DNA of 64,000 nucleotides from Labilithrix sp. (GTDB lineage: Bacteria; Myxococcota_A; Polyangia; Polyangiales; Polyangiaceae). Each line of letters starts with the position of its first letter. Position 1 is the stretch's first letter. A program made the translations under genes and the position numbers. Of the stretch, positions 16,323-25,040 are shown piece by piece. The DNA lies in assembly GCA_019637175.1 (NCBI GenBank), contig JAHBWD010000006.1:1-64000 (forward strand). The letters run 5' to 3'. The notes beneath the pieces were generated by a model that made no database searches, was not told the origin of the DNA, and worked only from the letters and a program-made list of their open reading frames with translations.

Positions 16323-16730
16323 ATGATCGAGACGATGAAGAACGTCGTCGAACGCGTCGAACAGCTCATCGCGCTCGCGACGTCGCCGAACGAGAACGAA
16401 GCGCGCAACGCCGCGATGCTCGCCGTGCAGCTCATTCGGAAGCATCGCCTCGTGCTGTCGATCCCCGCGGCGAACGCGGGGTCGTCGGCGCGCGCGCGGA
16501 CGAAGAGCGACTCCGCTCGTGAGGCACAACAACCTTCGTCGGGTCGAAAGCGATCGCGATCGAGCAAGGGCAACAAGCGCGTCGTCGATCCGCCGGAGAA
16601 GATCGTCGCGCCGCTCGGCGGGGAGTGCGTGCACTGCGGATCGCGCTATCGCGCAGACACGACGATCTACTGGTTCGCCTCCGGCGGCGGCATGCACCCG
16701 AAGTGCTTCGAAGAGTGGTCCGCGCGCTGA
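16323..16730 (+). CDS. DUF2786 domain protein with C-terminal zinc-binding motif
   Basis: A 135-residue protein. Residues 5-45 match DUF2786 (L-I-A-L-A-x-S-P-N-E-N-E-A-x-N-A-A, then K-H-R-L), found in many phage and bacterial proteins and probably involved in protein or nucleic-acid contacts. A Lys/Arg/Ser-rich linker follows, then a C-terminal C-V-H-C plus H-P-K-C set likely to bind zinc. A perfect ACCTCCGGAGGT palindrome at 16311-16322 abuts the ATG at 16323; its GGAGG is too close for this start and a little far for ATG 16335, so the true start is open. Confidence 0.75.
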   Translation: MIETMKNVVERVEQLIALATSPNENEARNAAMLAVQLIRKHRLVLSIPAANAGSSARARTKSDSAREAQQPSSGRKRSRSSKGNKRVVDPPEKIVAPLGGECVHCGSRYRADTTIYWFASGGGMHPKCFEEWSAR

Positions 16731-16734
16731 AAAT

Positions 16735-18306
16735 TCACTTCATGCCGCGCTCGCGCAGGAACGCGTCGAGCTCCGGATCGTCTTTGCTCATCGGCCGCAT
16801 GTACTCGCCGACGCGCGCGCGCTTCCAGTAGCCGGGCTCGCCGCGGCGCGTGAGCTCGTAGCGATAGAGCTCGGCGCGGACGAACCGCGGCGGCGAGCCG
16901 TCGAACGGATCGCGCGCGAACAGCGGCGCGATCGCGCGATCGCCGCGGAGCATCTTGTCGGCGAGCATCGCGATCCACGGCTCGTCTTCGTAGCTCGACA
17001 TCGCGGCGAACCACATCTGCCAGTCGAGCCGGTAGTGCCACGGGCTCACGAGGCACGGCCGGCGCGCGGGATCGCCGGGCTTGCACGGGAGCTCGTAAGG
17101 CTCCCAGCGCGTCGCGTCGGTCACGGACGCGTCACGCGTGCCCTCGAGGACGATCTCGTGGCGCACGCGGCTCACCGATCCGAACGCGCCGTACGTGTTG
17201 ACGAGGTGGAGCGGCTCGAACGACGCGTTCATCTGCTGCTCGCTCGAGAGGAGATTCACCACGGGCGGGACGCTGAGCAGCGCGACGACGAAGGCGTACG
17301 CGCGCGCGACGCGCAGGTGCGCGCGGCTCGCCGTCGCGTCGGGCGCCATCTTCGGGCGCCATCGCGCGGGGACGAGGCGCTCGAGCGTCGCGTCGTCGAA
17401 GCACGCGAGCGCGGGCACGACGGTGAGCCAGTTGAGGAACGAGAGGTTGCCGCTCGCGATGAGCACCGCCTGGAAGAGCACGAAGAGCCCGCCGGCGAGC
17501 CGGCGTGCGTCGCGCGGGCGCCACGGAGAGAAGAGGAGGAGGGGCGCGCCGAGCTCGACGAGGTAATTGAACACGGCGCCGGCCATGTGCGCGCCGCGCG
17601 GCATCTGGTGAAACCACCACGAGAGCGGGCTCGGGTTCGGCTGCGTCTCGTAGTGGAAAACGAGGCACGTCAGATCGCGCCAGCAGACGTCGCCGCGCAG
17701 CTTGATGAGCCCGGCGCCGAGCATGACGCGGACGATGAGCCAGCGCATGAGCCAGATGCTCGCGAGAGGAGGCGGGCTCGCGAACGGCCGCCACGTCTTC
17801 ATCGGGCAAAGGAGCGCGGCGAGCAGCCCCGTCTCGAGGAGCTGGATCTCCCAGCCGTAGCCCCAGAACGTTTGCCCTATCGCGTGGAGCGAGAGCTGCA
17901 AGATCCACAGCGCGAGCATCACGCCCGCGTTCGTCACGCCCGCCATCACGGCGACCGCGAGCGCGGCGCCGAGCGCGCACGCGAAGGTGATCGCGCCGTC
18001 GCTCGCGTCGATCCAGAAGATCGAAGGGAGGCGAGCGAAGCCGGCGAGGCGCGAGCCCTTCGCGTGCGCCACGAAGTCGAGCCACGCGCGCGCGGGCATG
18101 AGGCCCCGCTCGCCGACGAGCGCGGGCGCCTGCTGGATCGCCGAAGCGAACGCCACGAAGTAGACGAGCCCGAGCAGCCGGAGGATGGCCGTCCGCACGA
18201 GGAGGTAGCGCGCGGGGCCCTCGACGCGCTCGATCCACGCGCGGACGGGCGAGCGCCTCAGCGCCGCGAGCTCGTCGGGGATCGCGTCGGGATCGCGAGC
18301 GCTCAT
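16735..18306 (-). CDS. Lipase maturation factor (LMF1) family membrane protein
   Basis: A 523-residue protein of the lipase maturation factor family, whose vertebrate member helps fold secreted lipases in the ER. An N-terminal helix bundle (about residues 30-330) includes GQTFWGYGWEIQLLETGLLA and the family landmark LIKLRGDVCWRDLTCLVFHYETQPNPSPLSWWFHQMP. The C-terminal region holds WEPYELPCKPG, PWHYRLDWQMWFAAM and W-I-A-M-L segments. Bacterial function is unproven. The start is ATG 18306, although the frame stays open upstream. It is divergent from the amidotransferase gene with 88 bases between. Confidence 0.9.
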   Translation of the reverse strand: MSARDPDAIPDELAALRRSPVRAWIERVEGPARYLLVRTAILRLLGLVYFVAFASAIQQAPALVGERGLMPARAWLDFVAHAKGSRLAGFARLPSIFWIDASDGAITFACALGAALAVAVMAGVTNAGVMLALWILQLSLHAIGQTFWGYGWEIQLLETGLLAALLCPMKTWRPFASPPPLASIWLMRWLIVRVMLGAGLIKLRGDVCWRDLTCLVFHYETQPNPSPLSWWFHQMPRGAHMAGAVFNYLVELGAPLLLFSPWRPRDARRLAGGLFVLFQAVLIASGNLSFLNWLTVVPALACFDDATLERLVPARWRPKMAPDATASRAHLRVARAYAFVVALLSVPPVVNLLSSEQQMNASFEPLHLVNTYGAFGSVSRVRHEIVLEGTRDASVTDATRWEPYELPCKPGDPARRPCLVSPWHYRLDWQMWFAAMSSYEDEPWIAMLADKMLRGDRAIAPLFARDPFDGSPPRFVRAELYRYELTRRGEPGYWKRARVGEYMRPMSKDDPELDAFLRERGMK

Positions 18307-18394
18307 CCGCACCCAGCTTGCCACGAAAGGCGCTTTCACGAGCCGACCGTGCCGGCCTTGCTGGTGGGAAGGGCCGTTTGCTAGAGGTTCCGGC

Positions 18395-19114
18395 GTGAGG
18401 ATCATCGTCCTTCGCGCGGGCGACGTCGCCGGTCCCGTCGCCGCGCGGCGCGGCCAGTACTTCTCGTGGATCGTCCGCGAGGCCGCGCCCGCGTGGGGCG
18501 ATCGCGAGTGGGCCGAGCACGACGTGCGGACCGACGCGCCGCTCCCGGGCCCGCGCGACGCGCACGCGTTCATCATCACCGGCTCGTCGAGCAGCGTCAC
18601 CGAGCGCGCGCCCTGGATGCTCAGGATCGAAGCGTGGATCCGGAGCGTCGCCGAGCGCGGCACGCCGCTGTTCGGGATCTGCTTCGGCCACCAGCTCGTC
18701 GGGCAGGCGCTCGGCGGGCGCGTCGCGAAGAACCCTCGCGGGCGCGAGATCGGGACGCGCGAGGTGCGCGTCGTTCCGCACGCTCCGCGCGATCCGATCC
18801 TCGACGGCGTCGGCGATCGGTTCTTCGCCAACCACACGCACGTCGACTCGGTGGTGGAGCTGCCGTCGGGCGCGCGCCTGCTCGCCGAGACCGATCTCGA
18901 GCCGCACGCCGCGTTCTCCGTCGGCGACGCGATCAAGTGCGTGCAGTTCCATCCGGAGATCGACGGCGACGCGATGCGCGGCTACGTCGAGGCGCGCGCG
19001 CACCTCATCGAGGCCGAGGGCGGCGACGCGAAGGCCATCCTCGCGAGCGCCGCCGACGCGCCCGACGGGGCGGCCACGCTGCGGGGCTTCGTGCGAAAGG
19101 TGGTGCTCGCGTGA
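18395..19114 (+). CDS. Class I glutamine amidotransferase-like protein
   Basis: A 239-residue stand-alone class I glutamine amidotransferase (GMP-synthase-like subgroup). The nucleophile is Cys96 in FGICFGHQLVGQALGG; the partners are His186 and Glu188 in QFHPEID. It should release ammonia from glutamine or a gamma-glutamyl compound; with no synthetase domain, the acceptor is unknown. Relatives hydrolyse gamma-glutamyl conjugates. The start is GTG 18395 with TAGAGG 7 bases upstream. Its stop overlaps the start of the GH31 gene (GTGA), so the two are coupled. Confidence 0.9.
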   Translation: MRIIVLRAGDVAGPVAARRGQYFSWIVREAAPAWGDREWAEHDVRTDAPLPGPRDAHAFIITGSSSSVTERAPWMLRIEAWIRSVAERGTPLFGICFGHQLVGQALGGRVAKNPRGREIGTREVRVVPHAPRDPILDGVGDRFFANHTHVDSVVELPSGARLLAETDLEPHAAFSVGDAIKCVQFHPEIDGDAMRGYVEARAHLIEAEGGDAKAILASAADAPDGAATLRGFVRKVVLA

Positions 19115-21627
19115 GCCGATCGCTCACGCTGGCGATCGCGCTCTTCGCGGCCGTCGCGCCGGCGTGCAGCGGCGCGGCCACGCTCGCGCCCGATCCGATC
19201 CACATCGGGCCGCCGCGATATCACCTCGAGATCCGCGGCCGCACGATCACGCTCCACCGCGGCGAGACGATCCTGCTCACGCTCGCCGAAGATGCGTTCA
19301 GCGCCGGCGTCGTCGAGACCCTCGACGACGCGGCGAGCTACGATCCGTGGGCGATCGAGCAGCGCGGCGACGAGGAGGCGGGCGTGACCTTCCGCGCCGC
19401 GCGCGACTTCCGCGTCGAGGCGTCGGGCCCCGACTTCGCTGCGATCGCGCTCGACTTCGGCGACGGCGTTCGCGCGCGCGTCGACGTCGGCGACGCGGCC
19501 GACGGCGCGTTCACCTTCGACGTCAGGCCCGAGCCCTCGCCCGAGGGCGCGCCCGTCGTCGCGCTCCTCCGCGTGCGCGCGCGTACGTCGAACGATCCCG
19601 CCGAGGGCTTCTACGGCCTCGGCGAGTGGCAAGACACGGTCGATCATCGCGGCAAGCTCCGCGCGATGCAGATGGAGGCCGATCTCGAGATCGAGAGCGC
19701 GAACAACGAGGCGCACGTCCCGGTGCCGTTCCTCCTCGGGACGAAGGGGTGGGCGATGTTCGTCGCGAGCCGCCGCGTCGGAGCGTTCGACGTCGCGCGC
19801 AAGGATCCGGGCGTCGTCGAGGCCACGTTCGCCGTCTCGCCGCCCGCGGAGCGGCGCGACGCCGAGGCGCTCCGCGTCTGGCTCTTCGGCGCCGACGCGC
19901 CGATCGATCTGATGAAGGCGTGCTACCGCGTCTCCGGCAGCGTGCGCCTGCCGCCGCCGTGGGCGCTCGGCCCTTGGATCTGGCGCGACGAGAACGAGAC
20001 TCAAGCGGAGGTCGAGGTCGACGTCGCCACGCTTCGTCGCCTCGATCTGGCGACCTCGGCGATCTGGATCGATCGCCCCTACGCGTCCGCGGTCAACACC
20101 TTCGACTTCGATCCGGCGAAGTTCCCCGATCCCGAGGGCATGATCGCGAAGGTCCGCGCCGCGGGCCTCCGCCTCGCGCTCTGGAGCACGCCTTACCTCG
20201 AGAGCGCGGCGCAGCCGATGCGCGCCGACGCCGACGCGCGGCGCTTGTTCCCTCCGCAGAGCGGGATCCCGCTCAACAAGTGGAGCTCGCCCATCGACTT
20301 CACCAACCCCGAGGCGTTCGCGTTCTGGCGCGATCTCGCGAGCCGCTACACCCGCATGGGGATCGACGGCTTCAAGCTCGACTACGGCGAAGACGTCGTC
20401 CCTTCGATCGGCCTCGTTCGCTCCGTGTGGCGCTTCGCCGACGGCAGCGACGAGCGCACGATGCATCACGGCTACTCGGGCCTCTATCACCGCGCGTACG
20501 CGGAGGCGCTCCCGGAGGAGCGCTTCCTCTTGTGCCGCGCGGCCCACTGGGGCGAGCAGTCGAACGGCTGCGTGATCTGGCCGGGCGACATGGACGCGAC
20601 GTTCACGCGTCATCGCGAGCGCTTCGTCACGCGCGACGGCAGCGAGGTGCTCGGCGTCGGCGGTCTGCCCGCGACGGTCGTGATGGGGCTCACGCTCGGC
20701 GTCTCCGGCTTTCCGTTCTTCGGCGCCGACACCGGCGGCTACCGGCACTCGCCTCCCGACGAAGAGCTCTTCATTCGCTGGACGCAGCAGACGGCGCTCT
20801 CGACGGTCATGCAGGTCGGCGACAGCTCCTCGCAGCCGCCCTGGGTCTTCACGCCGGAGAACGGCCGCAGCGACGCGACGGTCGACGTCTACCGGACGTA
20901 CGCGCGCCTGCACCTTCGCCTCTTCCCTTACGAGTGGACGTTCGCGCAGCAGATCCCGATCGACGGCAAGCCCATCCAGCGTCCGCTCGGTCTCGTGTAC
21001 CCCGAGATGGGGCTGCATCCTTCGGACGTCTACATGTTCGGCGACGACCTGCTCGTCGCGCCGGTGCTCGATCGCGGCGCGCGCGTGCGCGAGCTCGTGC
21101 CTCCCGCGGGGACGTGGTTCGAATGGTGGGACGGAGCGCAGCACGTCGCCGACGGCAAGTCTCGCGTCGCGATCGACGCGCCGCTCGAGAAGCTGCCGCT
21201 GCTCATGCGCGAAGGCGCGATCGTCCCGCTGCTCCGTCCGAGCATCGACACGCTCACCGAGACCGACGACCCGGCGATCGAGTCGTACGCGCGCGATCCC
21301 GGCGTGCTCTGGGCGCGCGTCGCGCCCGGGCGCCCGCGCCGCTTCGCGCTGTGGGACGAGACGGCGATCGAGCGCGCGCCCGACGGCGCGCTCGTCGCGA
21401 CCGCGGGCGCCGTGTTCACGCGCGGCTTCGTCCTCGAGCTCATCGCCACGCCCGAGCCGCGCGACGTCGTGCGCGACGATCCCGCCGGCGGTCCGAAGAC
21501 GACGCTCGAGCGCCGCGCCGATCTCGCCGCGCTCGAGGCCGCGCCCGACGGCTGGGCGTGGTCGCCCGATCGGCGCGGAACGCTCTGGATCAAGCTCGCG
21601 TCGAGCGGCCGCGTCGTCGCGCGGTGA
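19111..21627 (+). CDS. Glycoside hydrolase family 31 lipoprotein
   Basis: An 838-residue GH31 alpha-glycosidase (alpha-glucosidase or alpha-xylosidase type). The catalytic nucleophile is Asp424 in GFKLDYGED and the acid/base is Asp493 in WPGDMDAT. Other landmarks are W-I-D-R-P, F-F-G-A-D-T-G-G-Y and a C-terminal beta-domain. A short signal ending VAPACSG suggests a lipoprotein exported to the envelope. The start GTG 19111 overlaps the amidotransferase stop by four bases, which also fixes the signal peptide; the frame continues open upstream but only inside that gene. Exact substrate not predictable. Confidence 0.93.
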   Translation: MSRSLTLAIALFAAVAPACSGAATLAPDPIHIGPPRYHLEIRGRTITLHRGETILLTLAEDAFSAGVVETLDDAASYDPWAIEQRGDEEAGVTFRAARDFRVEASGPDFAAIALDFGDGVRARVDVGDAADGAFTFDVRPEPSPEGAPVVALLRVRARTSNDPAEGFYGLGEWQDTVDHRGKLRAMQMEADLEIESANNEAHVPVPFLLGTKGWAMFVASRRVGAFDVARKDPGVVEATFAVSPPAERRDAEALRVWLFGADAPIDLMKACYRVSGSVRLPPPWALGPWIWRDENETQAEVEVDVATLRRLDLATSAIWIDRPYASAVNTFDFDPAKFPDPEGMIAKVRAAGLRLALWSTPYLESAAQPMRADADARRLFPPQSGIPLNKWSSPIDFTNPEAFAFWRDLASRYTRMGIDGFKLDYGEDVVPSIGLVRSVWRFADGSDERTMHHGYSGLYHRAYAEALPEERFLLCRAAHWGEQSNGCVIWPGDMDATFTRHRERFVTRDGSEVLGVGGLPATVVMGLTLGVSGFPFFGADTGGYRHSPPDEELFIRWTQQTALSTVMQVGDSSSQPPWVFTPENGRSDATVDVYRTYARLHLRLFPYEWTFAQQIPIDGKPIQRPLGLVYPEMGLHPSDVYMFGDDLLVAPVLDRGARVRELVPPAGTWFEWWDGAQHVADGKSRVAIDAPLEKLPLLMREGAIVPLLRPSIDTLTETDDPAIESYARDPGVLWARVAPGRPRRFALWDETAIERAPDGALVATAGAVFTRGFVLELIATPEPRDVVRDDPAGGPKTTLERRADLAALEAAPDGWAWSPDRRGTLWIKLASSGRVVAR

Positions 21628-21824
21628 GCTTGCGTCGCGCGCTTCTCGAATTGCGCGAAGAGCTGCGCAACGCCTATTTTTCTGCCTGATCGCGATCGCG
21701 ACGCGTCACGAACGCGATCGCGTGAGGGCGCGGATTCGATCGCGAAGGCTCGCGCGCGCGGCGGCAAGCGACGAGAAAGACAGCGCCGCGCACGTTGGCA
21801 AGCCGCGTGCTTCGGGCGCGCCCC

Positions 21825-22511
21825 ATGAACCGCGTCAAAGCTCTCCGCGTCGCATCGCTGACTCTCGTCCTCACGCTCGCCGGCTGCGCCGCCTCCGACG
21901 GCGTCGTCGACGCCGACGAGATCACGCCCGAGGAGCAAGCCGAAGGCGCCGCGTTCGCCGGCGACGTCGAAGACGGCGCCGAGCCCACGACGCTCTTCGA
22001 GGATCCGCTCACGACGCCGCTCGAAGACAGCGCGCCGTTCCTCGACGCCGACGATCCGCGCCTCCTCGTCCCCGAAGAGCTGCGCGCGCCGGTCGAGGTC
22101 GATCCCGACAGCCTCGATCAGGTCAAGGCATGCCAGCGCGCGAACGGCTATCGCAGCGGTCGGAAGTTCACGATCTGCGTGACGAAGGTCGACGGCAAGT
22201 ACGTCGAGGTGAACACGGCGCGCGCGTTCCTCCGCATGCGCAAGGCCGCGCGGGCGAAGGGCATCGCGATCCGCGTCGTCAGCGGATTTCGCACGATGGC
22301 GGAGCAGCGCTACCTCTACAACTGCTACAAGACGAAGCGTTGCAACGGCGGCAACCTCGCCGCGCCGCCGGGCTACTCGAACCACCAGAGCGGCAAGGCG
22401 CTCGATCTCAACACGAGCACGCGCGGCGTCTACGGCTTCCTCGCGAGCCGCGCCCGCAGCTACGGCTTCCGCCGCACCGTGGCGTCGGAGCCGTGGCACT
22501 GGGAGCGCTAG
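21825..22511 (+). CDS. M15B D-alanyl-D-alanine carboxypeptidase (VanY-like) lipoprotein
   Basis: A 228-residue lipoprotein (LTLAGC lipobox) with an acidic linker of about 60 residues, then an M15B peptidase domain that should trim peptidoglycan stem peptides. The zinc and catalytic motifs are SGFRTMAEQRYLY, SNHQSGKALDLN (His and Asp ligands) and the terminal EPWHWE. Two cysteines near C-Q-R-A-N and F-T-I-C, and two in N-C-Y-K-T-K-R-C, probably pair in the periplasm. ATG 21825 gives the signal peptide. The 197-base gap before it holds several GCGATCGC words but no clear site. Confidence 0.88.
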   Translation: MNRVKALRVASLTLVLTLAGCAASDGVVDADEITPEEQAEGAAFAGDVEDGAEPTTLFEDPLTTPLEDSAPFLDADDPRLLVPEELRAPVEVDPDSLDQVKACQRANGYRSGRKFTICVTKVDGKYVEVNTARAFLRMRKAARAKGIAIRVVSGFRTMAEQRYLYNCYKTKRCNGGNLAAPPGYSNHQSGKALDLNTSTRGVYGFLASRARSYGFRRTVASEPWHWER

Positions 22512-22558
22512 GGGCGCGGGTCTTCCAGGACGCCGTCGCTCGCGCGGTCGAGGGATGC

Positions 22559-22564
22559 TCTAAT
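22559..22564 (+). promoter_or_regulatory. Extended -10 box (TGC-TCTAAT)
   Basis: TCTAAT (5/6 to consensus) with TG one base upstream forms an extended -10, ending 8 bases before the ATG at 22573. The implied leader is almost absent. Confidence 0.45.
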
Positions 22565-22572
22565 CGAGGGCG

Positions 22573-23580
22573 ATGATCGAGCTCGCCCTGGGCCACGCCG
22601 ACGCCGCGCGCCTGCGCGTGCTCCGCTGGTTCGGACCCTGGGCGCGGCCGCTCTTCGTCTCGCGCGAGGTACGCGTCGCGTGGACAGGCGCGCTCCTCGT
22701 CACCGCGGCGCTCGCCCTCACGCGGCTCGTGCCGCTCTGGATGCTCGCGCTCGGTCCGCTCGTGTGGGGCGTGCCTCACGTCGTCGCCGATCTCCGCTAC
22801 CTCGCGCTGAGGCCCGGCTACCACCGGCGCCCGACCCTCGTCGTGCCCGTCCTCCTCGCGCTCGCGTGCGGCTGGGCGGGCTTCGGCGTGCGCGCGGCGC
22901 TCTTCGGCGGCGCGCTTTGTGCGCTCGTCACGCGCGCGCCCATCGTGCGCCGCCTCGCGGTCGCCGCGCCGCTCGCCGGCCTCGGCCTCCTCGCGCACCT
23001 TTGGGAGGCGATCGCCACGATCGTCTTCGCGCACGCGCACAACGTCGTGGCGATCCTCTTCTTCGCCTTCTGGCGCCGCCGCGGCTCGAGGCTCCACTGG
23101 ATCCCCGTCGGCGTCGTCGCCGCGGGCGCGATCGCGATCCTCGGCGGCGCGTTCGACGGTGCGCTCCGTCACGCGTCGAGCTTCGCAGGTCTCCACTTCG
23201 GCGATCTCGTCGCGCAGCTCGCGCCCGCCGAGATCGTGAGCAAGGTCTCGACCGATCCCGTGATGCCCGATCGCGTCGTGTTGCTCTTCGCGTTCGCGCA
23301 GAGCGTGCACTACGTCGTCTGGCTCCGCCTCGTGCCGGAGGAGGAGAGGGCCGCGAGCTCGCCGGTCTCGTTCCGCCAGAGCTTCCGCTCGCTCGTGCGT
23401 GACGTCGGCGTGCCGCTGCTCGCGATCCACGCGGTGGCCGCGGTCGTGTTCGTCGTCTGGGCCTTCGGCGATCTGCCTACGGCGCGGATCCGGTACCTCC
23501 AGATCGCCTTCTTCCACGGGTGGCTCGAGATCCTCGCCGCCGCGATCATGCTCGCCGAGGGCCGCCCGCAGCGAACATGA
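22573..23580 (+). CDS. Polytopic membrane protein, unknown function
   Basis: A 335-residue protein with about eight membrane helices. Four conserved-looking His residues lie in or beside helices: VPHVVADLRYL near residue 60, FAHAHNVVAILFF near 155, AQSVHYVVWLRL near 240 and FFHGWLEI near 315. This spacing is faintly like the membrane Brp/Blh carotenoid oxygenases, where His residues bind iron, but the match is weak and I do not assign it. The stop overlaps the start of the exporter gene (ATGA), implying co-expression. Confidence 0.75.
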   Translation: MIELALGHADAARLRVLRWFGPWARPLFVSREVRVAWTGALLVTAALALTRLVPLWMLALGPLVWGVPHVVADLRYLALRPGYHRRPTLVVPVLLALACGWAGFGVRAALFGGALCALVTRAPIVRRLAVAAPLAGLGLLAHLWEAIATIVFAHAHNVVAILFFAFWRRRGSRLHWIPVGVVAAGAIAILGGAFDGALRHASSFAGLHFGDLVAQLAPAEIVSKVSTDPVMPDRVVLLFAFAQSVHYVVWLRLVPEEERAASSPVSFRQSFRSLVRDVGVPLLAIHAVAAVVFVVWAFGDLPTARIRYLQIAFFHGWLEILAAAIMLAEGRPQRT

Positions 23581-24335
23581 TCGGTCCGGGATCGGCAGCG
23601 CTCCTCTTCGCCGCGGGCGTGGTCGGCGGCATGATCAACGCGGTCGCCGGAGGCGGGAGCTTCGTCGCGTTCCCCACGATGCTCTTCCTCGGCGTCCCTC
23701 CGGTCGCGGCGAACGCGACCACCGCCGCGGCGCTCTGGCCGGCGGGCCTCGCGAGCGCGGTCGCGTATCGCCGCGATCTCCAGAGCGATCGCACCACGAT
23801 CCTCGTCTTGGCGCTCGCGAGCGCGGTCGGCGGCGTCTTCGGCGCGAAGCTCCTGCTCGTGACGTCGGATCAGACGTTCGCGAAGCTGATCCCGTGGCTC
23901 CTCCTCGTGGCTTCGCTCGTCTTCACGTTCGGATCCCGCCTCTCGCGAGGCATGAGCGGACGAGGCGGCGTGCCCCTCGCGGTCGGGGCGGTGGTGCAGC
24001 TCTTCATCGCCTCGTACGGCGGCTACTTCGGCGGCGGCATGGGCATCTTGATGCTCGCGACGTTCACGTTGATGGGCATGACGCACATGCACGCGATGAA
24101 CGGGCTCAAGATCGTCCTCGGCATCCTGATCAACGGCGCGGCGAACGTCGCGTTCTTCGCGGCGGGCACGGTCGTCCTCGACGTCGCCGCGCCGGTCGCG
24201 CTCGGCGCGATCGCCGGCGGCTGGTACGGCGCGTCGATCGCGCGCACGGTCGATCCCGAGAAGGTGCGCCGCGTGGTGCTCGGCTTCGCGTGGCTCCTCA
24301 CCGCGTGGTTCTTCGTGCGCGCGCTCTTGCGCTGA
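23577..24335 (+). CDS. TSUP family exporter (TauE/SafE-like)
   Basis: A 252-residue TSUP permease with seven to eight helices. The two halves carry the internal-repeat motifs typical of the family: GGMINAVAGGGSFVAFP in the first and SYGGYFGGGMGILMLA in the second, followed by M-N-G-L-K. Members export sulfite, sulfoacetate or related organosulfur anions; the substrate here is unknown. Translation is coupled to the upstream membrane protein by a four-base overlap, so the two may work together. Confidence 0.92.
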   Translation: MIGPGSAALLFAAGVVGGMINAVAGGGSFVAFPTMLFLGVPPVAANATTAAALWPAGLASAVAYRRDLQSDRTTILVLALASAVGGVFGAKLLLVTSDQTFAKLIPWLLLVASLVFTFGSRLSRGMSGRGGVPLAVGAVVQLFIASYGGYFGGGMGILMLATFTLMGMTHMHAMNGLKIVLGILINGAANVAFFAAGTVVLDVAAPVALGAIAGGWYGASIARTVDPEKVRRVVLGFAWLLTAWFFVRALLR

Positions 24336-24337
24336 CG

Positions 24338-24793
24338 CTATTCGCTCTCGTCGCCCTCCAGCGCGCGAAGGTCGCGCAGGTCTTTCTCGCGCCCGGCCGC
24401 GCGCTTCGCCCGGATGAGATCCTCTTTGCCGATGACATGGACGACGGTACCGCCCCAGTCGACGTCCAGCCGCCGCGCGAAGGCTTCGGCGAACGCGACG
24501 CCTGGGATCGAGAGCAGCAGGTCGACCCTCGCGGGGGGCGTGCCGAAGAAGAGGAACTCGTCGGGAGCCAGCGCGCGCGCCTGCTCGACGATTGAATCGG
24601 GCGCGCCGAACAATTGGAGCGCCCTCGCGGCGCGCTCCAGGTTGTCCGGCGAAGGGTCGATCAGGAGGTCGAGGTCCTTCGTGAACCGCGGCTCGGCGTG
24701 GACGGAGACAGCCCAGCCGCCGACGACGAGATACTCAACGTTCGAACTTGCGAACGCCCCAAGTAGATCCGTCAAATCTGGGTGGAGGTCCAT
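24338..24793 (-). CDS. Nucleotidyltransferase-fold protein (AbiEii-like)
   Basis: A 151-residue protein with the minimal nucleotidyltransferase pattern: VGGWAVSVHAEPRFTKDLDLLID (Gly-Gly near residue 24, D-L-D near 40) and a later V-D-L-L acidic strand. It resembles AbiEii/MenT-type enzymes. It begins 59 bases inside the preceding 79-residue gene, in another frame, so the two are almost certainly coupled. It is the second such module in the window; the first, at 1.7-2.3 kb, has a different small partner. Target unknown. Confidence 0.8.
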   Translation of the reverse strand: MDLHPDLTDLLGAFASSNVEYLVVGGWAVSVHAEPRFTKDLDLLIDPSPDNLERAARALQLFGAPDSIVEQARALAPDEFLFFGTPPARVDLLLSIPGVAFAEAFARRLDVDWGGTVVHVIGKEDLIRAKRAAGREKDLRDLRALEGDESE

Positions 24794-24974
24794 TTCGTCC
24801 CCGGAGGATCCAAGCTTCGATCAGCGCGTCGCGCGTCGCCTGCAACTTTGCTGCGTGAGGCGCGCTCTTCCAGAACTCGCGTGACGCCCGGTCGAGCTCC
24901 TCGAAGGAACGCGCAACGCCACCCGTGAGCCGCCTCCGGCGCTCTTCCGCTCGCCTTTGGAACTCGGCATCCAT
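24735..24974 (-). CDS. Small helical protein (79 aa) preceding a nucleotidyltransferase
   Basis: A 79-residue basic, helical protein: an Arg/Glu-rich N-terminus (FQRRAEERRRRL), then SFEELDRASREFW and KLQATRDALIEAWIL. I do not recognise it. It overlaps the downstream nucleotidyltransferase by 59 bases. A good leaderless promoter supports it as a real gene: TGC-TACGCT ends exactly 6 bases before its ATG. By position it may be the antitoxin, toxin or specificity partner of the nucleotidyltransferase; the sequence does not say which. Confidence 0.68.
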   Translation of the reverse strand: MDAEFQRRAEERRRRLTGGVARSFEELDRASREFWKSAPHAAKLQATRDALIEAWILRGRNGPPPRFDGSTWGVRKFER

Positions 24975-24980
24975 GGGCAG

Positions 24981-24986
24981 AGCGTA
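24981..24986 (-). promoter_or_regulatory. -10 box of leaderless promoter (TACGCT, N6, extended)
   Basis: TACGCT on the minus strand with TG one base upstream, ending 6 bases before the ATG at 24974. It drives the small-protein/nucleotidyltransferase pair. Confidence 0.55.
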
Positions 24987-25040
24987 GCACCGCCCGCTCT
25001 CGTGCGCCGCGGGCGTCGGCGGGGGTCGAAGCGTCGAGCG

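Noticed and set aside
21690..21730. Cluster of GCGATCGC words near the VanY-like gene, considered as an operator or origin element
   Set aside because: The word is common throughout this GC-rich sequence and shows no phased or long symmetry here.
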